Shown here: positions 18,504 to 27,355 of the stretch, piece by piece
How positions within the stretch are numbered: position 1 is the first letter of the stretch
How the letters are laid out: the number at the start of each line of letters is the position of its first letter
Made by a program: the position numbers and the translations under genes
NCBI GenBank assembly: GCA_016785955.1
Contig: JAEUWH010000011.1
Span: 1-64,000, forward strand
Length of the DNA: 64,000 bases
Reading direction: 5' to 3'
Source: Pseudobdellovibrionaceae bacterium
GTDB taxonomy: Bacteria > Bdellovibrionota > Bdellovibrionia > Bdellovibrionales > Bdellovibrionaceae
Notes under the pieces: model-generated
Database searches by the model: none
The model's input: the letters and a program-made list of their open reading frames with translations, nothing else
What the model was told of the DNA's origin: nothing

Positions 18504-20081
18504 CTATTCTAAGCAAGGAAAATTAAATTCGAACTCGGTACCCTGACCTAGCTGACTACGAACATTGATGACAGCATGGTGAGATTCCAAAATTTTATGA
18601 GTCACGGCTAGACCTAGACCAGTGCCTTTGCTTTTAGTCGTGTAAAAAGGTTCGAACAGACGCTTTAATGTTTGCTCGTTCATACCCAAGCCACTGTCTT
18701 TAATTTTCAAATTCCAAAAACGATCGATCTTCTTCAAACTTATATCCAGTTCCGCCTGCGGAGACTTTTCCATTGCTTGATAGGCGTTGATAACAATATT
18801 TAAAAAAGCTTGCTTCAATTTATCAGAAAATCCTTTGATCATCGCCTCGCTTTCTAAATCAACACGAAGTTTAACATCTTTTCTTAGCTGCGCATTTTGC
18901 GCAACATTACCCAGCACATCACGAATAATTAAATTTAAATCCGATGGCTCGGTGGGGTTTTTTGCCGGTTTTGCATACTCCAAAAACTCGGTGATTAAAT
19001 TATTTAGCCGATCAATCTCTTTCAAAATAATTTTCATCAACTTGCGATCATCTTCCCCTTGCGTTTGTTGACTCAATAACTCGACACTGCCACTAATCCC
19101 CGCCAAGGGATTACGTATTTCATGGGCCACTCCCGCGGCAAGCCCGCCAATGGCAGCTAATTTTTCACTTTGTTTTAAGTGATACTCCATTTTACGCATC
19201 TGACTAAGGTCTTCAATTACCAGTAAAAACAAACCTTCGGCCTTCGCAATAGGCTTTGCTAAAATTTTGAAAATTGAGTCCTCTATTTCATTTTTAAAAT
19301 CTATTTCCCTAGCAAACTCGTCTTGACCATCCAAACTGATGATTTGGGACCAAACCGCACCCAATGGGGGGAAGAACTCGGTCAGACGTCCCTCGGATTT
19401 AATCAAGGGAAATAACATCAACGCCTTCGTATTCATTTGCACGATGCGAGAGTCTTTATCCAAAGTTAGCAATGCCACCGGAGATTTTTCGATGATTAAC
19501 TCATAAAGATCCTCCAGCGAACGAAGTTGCCCCTCTTTCACCTTAAGTTCTGTTTCTGTTTGAAACAGTTTTTCACTCAGATAGCCGGCTAATCCCGCAA
19601 CACCGAAAAACGCAAGATTATTAATCGTCAAAGTGATTAGGCTTGCGATCGTTTTGAATTCTGGCCCCAAAACTTGTACCCAACTGTAGTTAAAACTCGT
19701 CACCAACGCCAATATGACGGCACCTTTACCTTTAAAAATAAAACTGCCTAAAATGATATTAATCACATGCAATAATAAAAACAGACTCACCGAGCCACTC
19801 GAGAAGTACACATAGAGCGAGATAAAAAATGAGTCCACGATAAAAGTCGTTAACAGCGTGGCCGACTCGTCAGACATCGAATCGATTTTAAAGAACAGAA
19901 AGAAATGAATACCAAGCCCCATTCCCAGAACTAAAAACGAAGGCCCCAGCAAGGCCCACGATACAAACGGAGCCTGCCAAAAGTAAAAAAATATCAGGAC
20001 AATCAGCGAGAATATATATAAAAGAACGCGAACCGATTCAACTTGCCACTTACGCGAAATCGGAACGTTACTGACCGACAT
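18504..20081 (-). CDS. pilS: Sensor histidine kinase PilS
   Basis: About 525 residues from the ATG at 20081, which gives a cytoplasmic start MSVSNVP and overlaps pilC by 14 bases. A longer frame to 20141 lies inside pilC and is unlikely. Six or so hydrophobic segments (~20-180) form the PilS membrane sensor. A PAS domain (~200-300) precedes the kinase core: His in AHEIRNPLAG, N-box NIVINAYQAM, G1 DSGLGM and G2 GTGLGL. It should sense membrane pilin and phosphorylate PilR. Fifty bases separate it from pilR. Confidence 0.9.
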   Translation of the reverse strand: MSVSNVPISRKWQVESVRVLLYIFSLIVLIFFYFWQAPFVSWALLGPSFLVLGMGLGIHFFLFFKIDSMSDESATLLTTFIVDSFFISLYVYFSSGSVSLFLLLHVINIILGSFIFKGKGAVILALVTSFNYSWVQVLGPEFKTIASLITLTINNLAFFGVAGLAGYLSEKLFQTETELKVKEGQLRSLEDLYELIIEKSPVALLTLDKDSRIVQMNTKALMLFPLIKSEGRLTEFFPPLGAVWSQIISLDGQDEFAREIDFKNEIEDSIFKILAKPIAKAEGLFLLVIEDLSQMRKMEYHLKQSEKLAAIGGLAAGVAHEIRNPLAGISGSVELLSQQTQGEDDRKLMKIILKEIDRLNNLITEFLEYAKPAKNPTEPSDLNLIIRDVLGNVAQNAQLRKDVKLRVDLESEAMIKGFSDKLKQAFLNIVINAYQAMEKSPQAELDISLKKIDRFWNLKIKDSGLGMNEQTLKRLFEPFYTTKSKGTGLGLAVTHKILESHHAVINVRSQLGQGTEFEFNFPCLE

Positions 20082-21285
20082 TTCCCGCCATCGAGAAGAT
20101 CGGCAAATACATTGCCACAACAAGAACCGCAATGATACCACCTAATATGACCATCAACAGTGGTTCAATCAATGATGTCAATGCTTTCACGGCAGTTTCG
20201 ACTTCATCTTCATAGAAATCGGCGATTTTATTTAGCATGTTATCCAGCGTACCAGACTGCTCACCAACGGCAATCATCTGTACAACCATGTCAGGAAAAA
20301 CTTTATCACGTGCTAGTGGCTGAGCAAATGGTTTACCTTGCAACACGGACTCTTTACAACGTATCAACGCTCTTTCAACAACAATGTTCCCAGCCGTACG
20401 AGACGCAATCTCAATGGCCTCGATAAGACCAACCCCTGATCCAAGTAGCGTTCCTAAAGTTCTCGTCATACGAGCCACGGCCGACTTTCTGACGATTTCA
20501 CCAAAAATGGGAGCCCGGAAAATAAACTGCTCGAACGAAGCTTTTCCACCCGGAGTGGACATATAAGATTTAATGACAAACGGCGCCGCCGCAAAACCTG
20601 CTAAAAACATATACCAATATTTAATCATAAAATTGGACATTCCAACCACAATCGTTGTTAACATTGGCGGTTCCTTACCGGCTTGATTGAAGAACTCTTG
20701 AAATTTTGGAATGATAAAAACAAGAATCGCAGCGATGACCAGCATTGCCACAATAATAATTACTGCCGGATAGACCATGGCACCTTTGACCTGAGACTTT
20801 ACCTTCTCGTTTTTTTCCATATAGGTCGCTAAACGACTCAAGATACTGTCCAAGATACCGGCTTCCTCGCCAGCATGAACCATATTCGAGTAAAATCGAT
20901 CAAACACGTTCGGCACCTGAGCCATTGAATCAGAAAGCTTCTTACCACCCTCAATACTTTTCTTAACTTTCAAAGCGGCGTCTTTCAAAATACCAGATCG
21001 TAAACCCTCGCTTAAAATTTTCAACGCATCCACAATCGGAATACCAGAATTAATCAACGTCGCAAACTGTCGCGTAAAAATCTGTAGGTCCTTAACATTC
21101 ACGCGCGAAGTAAAAAGTCCTTTTCCCGCACCCTTAACACCTACCATACCCTTAGTATTTACACGCACCACTTCCAAATTCATCTGGCGCAAACGCGTTC
21201 TAACCTCGGTTTCGTTAAAGGCGTCAATTTCTCCACTTTGCACTTGTCCCGTCAAGCTTTTGGCTTGATAAGAAAACTTTGCCAT
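20068..21285 (-). CDS. pilC: Type IV pilus platform protein PilC
   Basis: A 405-residue inner-membrane protein of the GspF/PilC family with two T2SSF domains (~70-190 and ~275-395), three hydrophobic regions and the family motifs FTRQFATLINSGIPIVDAL and ARMTRTLGTLLGSGVGLIEA. It is the platform for PilB-driven pilus extension. It lies between the PilT-like gene and pilS, sharing a 1-base overlap with the former. It is distinct from GspF at 8174-9394. Confidence 0.93.
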   Translation of the reverse strand: MAKFSYQAKSLTGQVQSGEIDAFNETEVRTRLRQMNLEVVRVNTKGMVGVKGAGKGLFTSRVNVKDLQIFTRQFATLINSGIPIVDALKILSEGLRSGILKDAALKVKKSIEGGKKLSDSMAQVPNVFDRFYSNMVHAGEEAGILDSILSRLATYMEKNEKVKSQVKGAMVYPAVIIIVAMLVIAAILVFIIPKFQEFFNQAGKEPPMLTTIVVGMSNFMIKYWYMFLAGFAAAPFVIKSYMSTPGGKASFEQFIFRAPIFGEIVRKSAVARMTRTLGTLLGSGVGLIEAIEIASRTAGNIVVERALIRCKESVLQGKPFAQPLARDKVFPDMVVQMIAVGEQSGTLDNMLNKIADFYEDEVETAVKALTSLIEPLLMVILGGIIAVLVVAMYLPIFSMAGNVGQ

Positions 21286-22007
21286 TAAATACCTACCTTC
21301 TTAAGTAAAGAATCTAAATCTTGTGGGTCTTTGGAATATTCAAAAGCTTTCTGAAGAGAAATTTTTCTTCTAATCAACAACTGCAAAAGGCTTTGATTCA
21401 AAGTAACGACCCCAGTTTCTTCATCAATCATACGTATTTTTTCTTCAAATGAATCGACACCCTTTAAGTAAATCTCACGTTTTAATTCGGGGCTTAAAGG
21501 AATTATTTCTCCAGCAAATACCGTTTCATTATTTTCACCGTCGATTTCATACTGCGAATAACTCAGGGAAAGCAAATCCAGCAAACGCCATAGTGTATGC
21601 TGTGCTCGCGCGTCTGGGAAAAAAGACATCACTTTATGAACCACGCTGACCAGTGATTGGTTACAGAAATGCATGATAACCAGCCGCCCCTCTTCGGCGC
21701 ACTCTAAAGCCATTTCAACTTCAAAAGCCTTCGAAATGTTTTCAAAAATTAAAACTTCAATATCTTTTACCAAAGCCATTCCCGCATTATCTAGGTCTTC
21801 AATTGTTTTATAAGACCAATACTTGAATGGAGATTGAACTGACTCGCGCAGGAATACCATTCCAGATCTTTTTTCCGACTCAAATTGTTTTATGGTGCTT
21901 AGAAAAAACTTTTCGATTCCTGAAAAGCGATTGCCGTTCACCAAAATCAAACCTTGGCGACGAGCTAAATTTTCTCGCATGATTTCTGGAATCATAAAAT
22001 CTTTCAC
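21285..22007 (-). CDS. PilT-like pseudo-ATPase with degenerate Walker A
   Basis: A 240-residue protein that aligns by eye to the ATPase core of PilT/PilU but lacks the N-terminal domain. PilT-like segments are ILVNGNRFSGIEK at ~21-33 (Walker A position), VLIFENIS at the Walker B box, GRLVIMHFCNQS at the His box, FFPDARAQ and a C-terminus (LNQSLLQLLIRRKIS...DLDSLL) typical of PilT ends. The Walker A consensus GPTGSGKT has become GNRFSGIE, losing the catalytic Lys-Thr, so ATP hydrolysis is unlikely. It sits between pilB and pilC, where pilT is expected. It may regulate PilB or the platform as a non-catalytic partner. Confidence 0.75.
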   Translation of the reverse strand: MKDFMIPEIMRENLARRQGLILVNGNRFSGIEKFFLSTIKQFESEKRSGMVFLRESVQSPFKYWSYKTIEDLDNAGMALVKDIEVLIFENISKAFEVEMALECAEEGRLVIMHFCNQSLVSVVHKVMSFFPDARAQHTLWRLLDLLSLSYSQYEIDGENNETVFAGEIIPLSPELKREIYLKGVDSFEEKIRMIDEETGVVTLNQSLLQLLIRRKISLQKAFEYSKDPQDLDSLLKKVGI

Positions 22008-22010
22008 TGG

Positions 22011-23741
22011 CTATGTATCCTTTACTGAAGAATTCAAGACTTCTTCAAACGTTGTTATACCGCGCTTGAGTTTTAGAAGAGCACTTCGTCGCAAGGTCCG
22101 CAGGCCCAGCTCACGAGCTAAATAACGTAGTTGCCCTTGGTTAGCGCCTTTTAAAATTGCGTCCTTTACCTTCTCGGTCATTGGTAGTAATTCATAAATA
22201 GCTAGTCGCCCTTTAATTCCCGTATTATTGCAACTGCCACAACCTTTGCCTTTATAAAGCTTGTATTCACCGACCTCAGCCGGGGGAACTCCGATGTTGA
22301 TCAGATTTTGGACAGGCATCTCTACCGGAACTTTGCAGTTTTCGCATATCTTTCCGACAAGACGTTGGGCGACAACCAAATTCACGGTCGAGGTGATTAC
22401 ATAGGGCTGAATTCCTATCTCGGTCAGACGAATGACCGTCGATGGCGCATCATTCGTATGCAGTGTGGACACAACCAAGTGACCGGTGGAGGCTGCTTTG
22501 AATGCAATCTCGGCCGTTTCTAAATCCCGAATCTCTCCCACCATAATAATATCAGGATCTTGACGAAGAAACGATTTTAAAGCCGTTGAGAAATTCAAAT
22601 CGATGTCAGGGTTCATTTGGACCTGATTAATCCCCTCCAGGTTGAACTCGACAGGATCTTCCGCCGTCGAAATATTCACGTCCATCTTGTTCAGTTCCGA
22701 AAGTGCCGAGTAAATCGTTGTCGTTTTTCCCGACCCCGTAGGTCCCGTAATCAACACAAGTCCTTGCGGAAGATTAATACACGATTTGAAAAGTTTAAGA
22801 TCTTCTTCTTCAAATCCCAGCTTAGTCATATCAAGCTGAAGATTCGATTTATCTAATAAACGCAGAACCGCTTTTTCACCCCACAATGTTGGCATTGTGC
22901 TGACACGGAAATCCATATCGGAATCACGGGTTCGTACTTTTAAACGACCATCTTGTGGACGACGTTTTTCTGCGATGTCCAATTTTGACATAATTTTTAG
23001 TCGAGCAGAAATTGACGGGCCCCAATCTTTTGGCGGTGGTTTAGCCTCTACCAAAATACCATCAATACGATAGCGCACGCGGAAAATTTTTTCATAAGGC
23101 TCAAAGTGAATATCGCTGGCCCGTTTCTTCATGCTTTCATTTAAAATTGCGTTCACAAATTTCACGACAGGAGAATCTTTGTCCGTGATATTATCAATCG
23201 TTTCGACTCGTTTATCATCCAAGATATCGATCTCTGCATCTTCTGACTCTAAATTCTCTAGGGCCTTATCAACGCTGATTCCATAATACTTCTCCAGTGT
23301 CTGCTGAATAGAGATCGGAGAGGCCACGATCGGCTGAATTACTTTAGCTTTCGTGATGATTCTTAAATCCTCACGAACAAGAATTTGGCTCGGATCTGAA
23401 AATGCAATAACGACAGTAGATACCTTATTTTGATTATCCAACATTCTTTGTACGGGTATTACATTATGCTTATAGCAAATATCTCGTGGTATCATTTCCG
23501 CAACTGACTGATCGATTTGAAATTGGGAAAGATTAATTCCCTGAATATTGTAGAAGGCTTCTAAACCCTTTTGTACCTGAGCCTCTTGCACAAAACCCAA
23601 ATTAATTAACACTTGAGTGAGTAACAAATTAGGCGAATTTTTTTTCGCTTCAAGAGCCTGCTCGTACTGTTCTGGTTTAATCAATCCTTGACGATACAGA
23701 ATATCGCACGTTTTTTTATCCCAAGGTTTAATTTCACTCAT
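22011..23741 (-). CDS. pilB: Type IV pilus extension ATPase PilB
   Basis: A 576-residue GspE/PilB-type hexameric ATPase. N-terminal MshEN-type domain ~5-150 (repeat-like helices, then IPVQRM). C-terminal ATPase with Walker A GPTGSGKTTT (~333), Asp box EDPVEF, Walker B DIIMVGEIRDLETA, His box STLHTND and a C-terminal tetracysteine zinc site (CENC, CGSC). It powers pilus extension. The operon order pilB, pilT-like, pilC, pilS, pilR, with no gspE elsewhere in the window, supports T4P; use by the T2SS cannot be ruled out. Confidence 0.92.
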   Translation of the reverse strand: MSEIKPWDKKTCDILYRQGLIKPEQYEQALEAKKNSPNLLLTQVLINLGFVQEAQVQKGLEAFYNIQGINLSQFQIDQSVAEMIPRDICYKHNVIPVQRMLDNQNKVSTVVIAFSDPSQILVREDLRIITKAKVIQPIVASPISIQQTLEKYYGISVDKALENLESEDAEIDILDDKRVETIDNITDKDSPVVKFVNAILNESMKKRASDIHFEPYEKIFRVRYRIDGILVEAKPPPKDWGPSISARLKIMSKLDIAEKRRPQDGRLKVRTRDSDMDFRVSTMPTLWGEKAVLRLLDKSNLQLDMTKLGFEEEDLKLFKSCINLPQGLVLITGPTGSGKTTTIYSALSELNKMDVNISTAEDPVEFNLEGINQVQMNPDIDLNFSTALKSFLRQDPDIIMVGEIRDLETAEIAFKAASTGHLVVSTLHTNDAPSTVIRLTEIGIQPYVITSTVNLVVAQRLVGKICENCKVPVEMPVQNLINIGVPPAEVGEYKLYKGKGCGSCNNTGIKGRLAIYELLPMTEKVKDAILKGANQGQLRYLARELGLRTLRRSALLKLKRGITTFEEVLNSSVKDT

Positions 23742-23776
23742 AGAGTCTATTTTAAATAATCGACGCTAATTTGTTA

Positions 23777-24622
23777 CTAGTCGATAGTCTCGATTTCTAA
23801 ATAGTTTTGAAGAAAGTCATCTTTTGATTTTTCCACCGTGGGATCGATCTGCCGTAATGATTCATAATCATAAAAAGCCACAACATCCCGACGTTTCATA
23901 GTCCTTAAGCCAGCTTTATCGGCTTCAAACAAAAGTGGATGAACTGGTGCTTTAGAAACAAGATCTACAATTATTCCATTTGGAGTCATAAAATTAAAAT
24001 ACGCAATGTCGCTCATAAGTGCGGAATTGCTCTCTAGGTCCACGGCATTGATCATTACGCTGGTTAAGTCCTGATTCTGCGTCAAACTAGAAAAAGGAAT
24101 CACCCGAATCGTAACCCCGATAAAATAACGTCCTAGCTCTTCGGCCACGTCCTGCCCGGTCTCTTGTAGGAACAAAAGAATGTTGCGAAAACCTAGACTT
24201 ACCAACACTGAAACTAGACCATAGCAAGCATCGGCTCGGCAGATTATCCCCGCGCTCTCTTGAATTTCAATTTTGCCAAACTGCGTGACAATCTTTCGAC
24301 GTAAAATATCAAAATATTTCAACCGCGGTAACCATCGTCCATTTTCAAATGTTAACGAATCAAAAATTTTATTAAATCGTACATTTTCCGGAGCTAACGA
24401 CAATTGCGAAACAAAGCGCCCACCAAAATCCAAATCACATCGCACAAAACACGGAACCAATCCACTAGACGACCAATTATTCAAACCCGTCAATTGATTC
24501 AAGTCCGCATACTGAAAGCTTTCTATTATTTTATTTTTAGATTCAAAGTATCGCTTTATATTTTCTAAATCAGGGACAAGGCCGCCAGAATTAAAATCTT
24601 GATTCAGAAATAGACGAATCAT
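23777..24622 (-). CDS. Degenerate shikimate-dehydrogenase-like protein
   Basis: A 281-residue protein resembling AroE in its C-terminal half. INAVDL, GIIVDLVSKAP, HPLLFEADKAGLRT and a final helix match the AroE end in order. A Rossmann-like stretch (ACYGLVSVLVSLGFRNILLFLQETG) lies where AroE binds NADP, but the glycine-rich GAGGA motif is missing, as is the N-terminal SxS substrate motif. It is therefore probably not a shikimate dehydrogenase. It overlaps ribF (ATGA) and lies 36 bases upstream of pilB, in the pil operon. Function is unknown; a redox-dead or repurposed fold is likely. Confidence 0.6.
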   Translation of the reverse strand: MIRLFLNQDFNSGGLVPDLENIKRYFESKNKIIESFQYADLNQLTGLNNWSSSGLVPCFVRCDLDFGGRFVSQLSLAPENVRFNKIFDSLTFENGRWLPRLKYFDILRRKIVTQFGKIEIQESAGIICRADACYGLVSVLVSLGFRNILLFLQETGQDVAEELGRYFIGVTIRVIPFSSLTQNQDLTSVMINAVDLESNSALMSDIAYFNFMTPNGIIVDLVSKAPVHPLLFEADKAGLRTMKRRDVVAFYDYESLRQIDPTVEKSKDDFLQNYLEIETID

Positions 24623-25536
24623 ATTTTTTTGTCTCGCCCCAGAGAGGCAACATCCAAAGCGATTTGTCGTTTAATTTCTTCGATACCAGAAAATTTTTGT
24701 TCCGATCGAATAAACTTAAGAAACTCCACGGTTATTTTTTCACCATAGATATCTTCGTTGAAATCAAACAAGTGCGTTTCAATTTTCACCAACTCATCAG
24801 ACTTAAATGTCGGTGTTTTACCAATATTAGTAATCGAATCGCAACGACGATCTCGCCAACTGGTTCGTGTTTGGTAGACACCAAATTGTGGCAAATAAAG
24901 AGATCCTGAATAAGTTAGATTCGCCGTAGGAAAACCAATCAAACGGCCTCGTTTATCACCATGAACAACCGTTCCATTTGTCGAATACAAACGTCCTAAA
25001 AATTTTGGTAACTCTTCAAAGCGGTTCCTATCTATCAGAGTTTTAATAAAAGTAGACGAAATAACCTGCCCCTTAACCTCTAACGGTTCTACTATCTGAA
25101 ACTGTATTCCTGATTTTTGACACCAAGATCGAATTGCCGCCCGGTCACCTTTACGATCTTTGCCAATTTTTAAATCATGGCCTATTACAATTTTTTTAAT
25201 ACTGAGATGCTGAACAAAGAAATTTAAAAATTCGTCATATGACATCGTCGCAAGATGTTGATCAAATTTCATTCGCAACAAGTAATCAATACCTAAAGAC
25301 CCTATATGTTCATTTTGGTAACTCGCTGGAAATAATTTTTTAAACGTTTTATTACGATCAAAATATTCGACAGGGTGAGGCTCAAACGTCACGACTAAAC
25401 TCTTTAGTCCCTCATTCGTTTTGACTTCGGTTAGCAGTTTTTGGTGCCCTAAATGAACGCCATCAAAATTACCAATCGTTAAAACAAATGGTGAACGTTG
25501 ATCTGAAATTTTATCTAAACTCTCTAGAATAATCAT
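24619..25536 (-). CDS. ribF: Bifunctional riboflavin kinase / FAD synthetase
   Basis: A 305-residue RibF that makes FMN from riboflavin and FAD from FMN. The N-terminal nucleotidyltransferase domain (~15-180) has GNFDGVHLGHQKLL, a DYLL segment and VISSTFIKTLI. The C-terminal flavokinase domain (~185-300) has the GFPTANL motif and the late Gly/Glu stretch (DEDIYGEKITVEFL-like). Length is standard. It is the first gene of the ribF-aroE-like-pil operon, with a 47-base gap to the divergent kinase gene, too short for an FMN riboswitch. Confidence 0.93.
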   Translation of the reverse strand: MIILESLDKISDQRSPFVLTIGNFDGVHLGHQKLLTEVKTNEGLKSLVVTFEPHPVEYFDRNKTFKKLFPASYQNEHIGSLGIDYLLRMKFDQHLATMSYDEFLNFFVQHLSIKKIVIGHDLKIGKDRKGDRAAIRSWCQKSGIQFQIVEPLEVKGQVISSTFIKTLIDRNRFEELPKFLGRLYSTNGTVVHGDKRGRLIGFPTANLTYSGSLYLPQFGVYQTRTSWRDRRCDSITNIGKTPTFKSDELVKIETHLFDFNEDIYGEKITVEFLKFIRSEQKFSGIEEIKRQIALDVASLGRDKKI

Positions 25537-25583
25537 AAAATCGTTGAACTCTGGTGTTAATACGGATTATATGTAACCAAGAC

Positions 25584-27314
25584 ATGCCTAGTCAATTCCA
25601 ATTACGAAAAGCTTTGTCATTCATTTCGTCAGGTTCTCTGCTGAGAATTCTGATTGTGTGGCTGATCTGTCTAGTTTCCTTGCGGTTAGATAGCCTGACA
25701 GATTTTGACTTGCGTTTCCAAATTCGCGGAGACCGAAGTCCCGCCAAAGATATCGTCATCATCGAACTTAATCCTTCGGATCTGCGCCACTTCAATACCA
25801 GTGAAGTACAAGATTTAATGCTTTTGAATTCCTCCTCTAATATTTCTGACTCCTACTATTGGAATCCCCAACTATGGAATTCTCTTTTATTCGAACTCCT
25901 TAAATTGCAACCCAAAGTCATTGTGGTTACACTCGATCTTTTGCGTCAGGCATTTACAGAAAATTTGAATATGGGGCTTCTGAGTAACCCCAAGGTATCT
26001 TGGATTTACTCTAACGACCTAGACCCCTTGGGGTTAGAAAAAAAACGTCTACTCGATGTTTTAAATATTGAATTCGAAAAAGATGGCGTCGTCCGTCGTA
26101 TCCTACCAAACTCGCGGATGGGACCAGCACAATATATCAATTTTCAAGGGACTGAAAATCGTTTTTTTAAAATTTCATACAACCAACTCATCAGCAACGA
26201 ATGGCCACTGGATTTTTTTAAAAATAAAGTCATTATTTTAGGTGGCTTTACCAACACTGATTATGAATATATTACCCCGATGGGTCCATACGGTCGCAGT
26301 GCTTTAGTGGCTCAGCTCATGGAGAATAAAGTTGCTTCTCAATGGATTAAATCTTTTGGTTTTTGGACCCAAGGCCTATTTCTTTTACTTTTAATTTCTT
26401 TGATTTACTTCTCGACCATTTATTTACCCCGCAACATTTCAATTACGGTCTCGATGACAACTTTGTTTCTGCTTTTAATCAGCAATGTTTACCTTTTCGA
26501 CATTCATTACTTTTGGTTCCCGATTGTGTCCTCAGGACTTTGCGTATTTTTAGGCTGGTTGTCGGGTTACACTGTGCTAACAGGGAACATCGAAAAAACA
26601 AATTTTCAGTTACAAAAAGAAAGTGAAACGCGTACGCAGCTTGAACTCATGAAATCAAATTTTATCAGCTTGATTTCTCATGATCTTAAAAACCCCCTAG
26701 CTAAAATTCAAAGTGTTGTCGCGCGTAACTTGTCAACACAACCAAACGGGCTTTTAAGCCAAGATCTAACCGCTATACAAAAATACTCGGAGGAACTTGA
26801 TCATTATATTCGATCGATTTTAAACATCGCCCGGGTGGAATCAAAAAACATCAAATTAAATCGCATACCCAGCGACCTTAATGAATTGATCGAAACTAGT
26901 ATTGCGTCACTCAGACCTCTGGCTGCCGACAAAAACATTTCGATTCAAACAAATCTAACGCCATTGTTTCTGATTAACATCGATCCAATCTTAATAAAAG
27001 AAGCTCTGATTAATATCATCGAAAATGCCATCAAATATTCGCCCTCTCACACCGTCATTGAAATCAGAACTTTGGAGCTTGGCGAGCAAATCATTACGGA
27101 AGTTTGCGATCAAGGAATGGGGATTTCTGAAACCGAGCTTGGCAAAATGGGGCAAAAATTCTTTCGTTCAGAACTGGTGCCTGATAGCATCAAAGGCACT
27201 GGTTTAGGCTTTTTTTTGGTGAAGTACTTCGTCGAACTACATGCGGGCAATGTCGAGGTCTCCTCATCTCTAAATAAGGGTACGACCGTAAGAATCAAAT
27301 TGCCAAACTCTTAA
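25584..27314 (+). CDS. CHASE2 sensor histidine kinase
   Basis: About 576 residues from the ATG at 25584 (an upstream GTG is less likely). One membrane helix, then an extracytoplasmic CHASE2 domain (~25-250; LDSLTDFDLRFQIRG, IVIIELN, MGPYGRSALVAQLMEN). Three transmembrane segments follow (~255-350), then a HisKA/HATPase core: phospho-His in LISHDLKNPL, N-box NIIENAIKYSP, G1 CDQGMGIS, G2 GTGLGFFLV. It should sense an envelope signal and phosphorylate the regulator encoded 40 bases downstream. Confidence 0.9.
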   Translation: MPSQFQLRKALSFISSGSLLRILIVWLICLVSLRLDSLTDFDLRFQIRGDRSPAKDIVIIELNPSDLRHFNTSEVQDLMLLNSSSNISDSYYWNPQLWNSLLFELLKLQPKVIVVTLDLLRQAFTENLNMGLLSNPKVSWIYSNDLDPLGLEKKRLLDVLNIEFEKDGVVRRILPNSRMGPAQYINFQGTENRFFKISYNQLISNEWPLDFFKNKVIILGGFTNTDYEYITPMGPYGRSALVAQLMENKVASQWIKSFGFWTQGLFLLLLISLIYFSTIYLPRNISITVSMTTLFLLLISNVYLFDIHYFWFPIVSSGLCVFLGWLSGYTVLTGNIEKTNFQLQKESETRTQLELMKSNFISLISHDLKNPLAKIQSVVARNLSTQPNGLLSQDLTAIQKYSEELDHYIRSILNIARVESKNIKLNRIPSDLNELIETSIASLRPLAADKNISIQTNLTPLFLINIDPILIKEALINIIENAIKYSPSHTVIEIRTLELGEQIITEVCDQGMGISETELGKMGQKFFRSELVPDSIKGTGLGFFLVKYFVELHAGNVEVSSSLNKGTTVRIKLPNS

Positions 27315-27355
27315 ATATCTTCCTTTTAGGACAGCCTTTTGATAGTTTTTTGGCC

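Noticed and set aside
20082-20141. 20-residue N-terminal extension of PilS
   Set aside because: It lies inside pilC and has no ribosome site. The ATG at 20081 gives a normal PilS start.
25537-25583. FMN riboswitch before ribF
   Set aside because: The spacer is 47 bases, too short for the FMN aptamer, and the consensus is absent.
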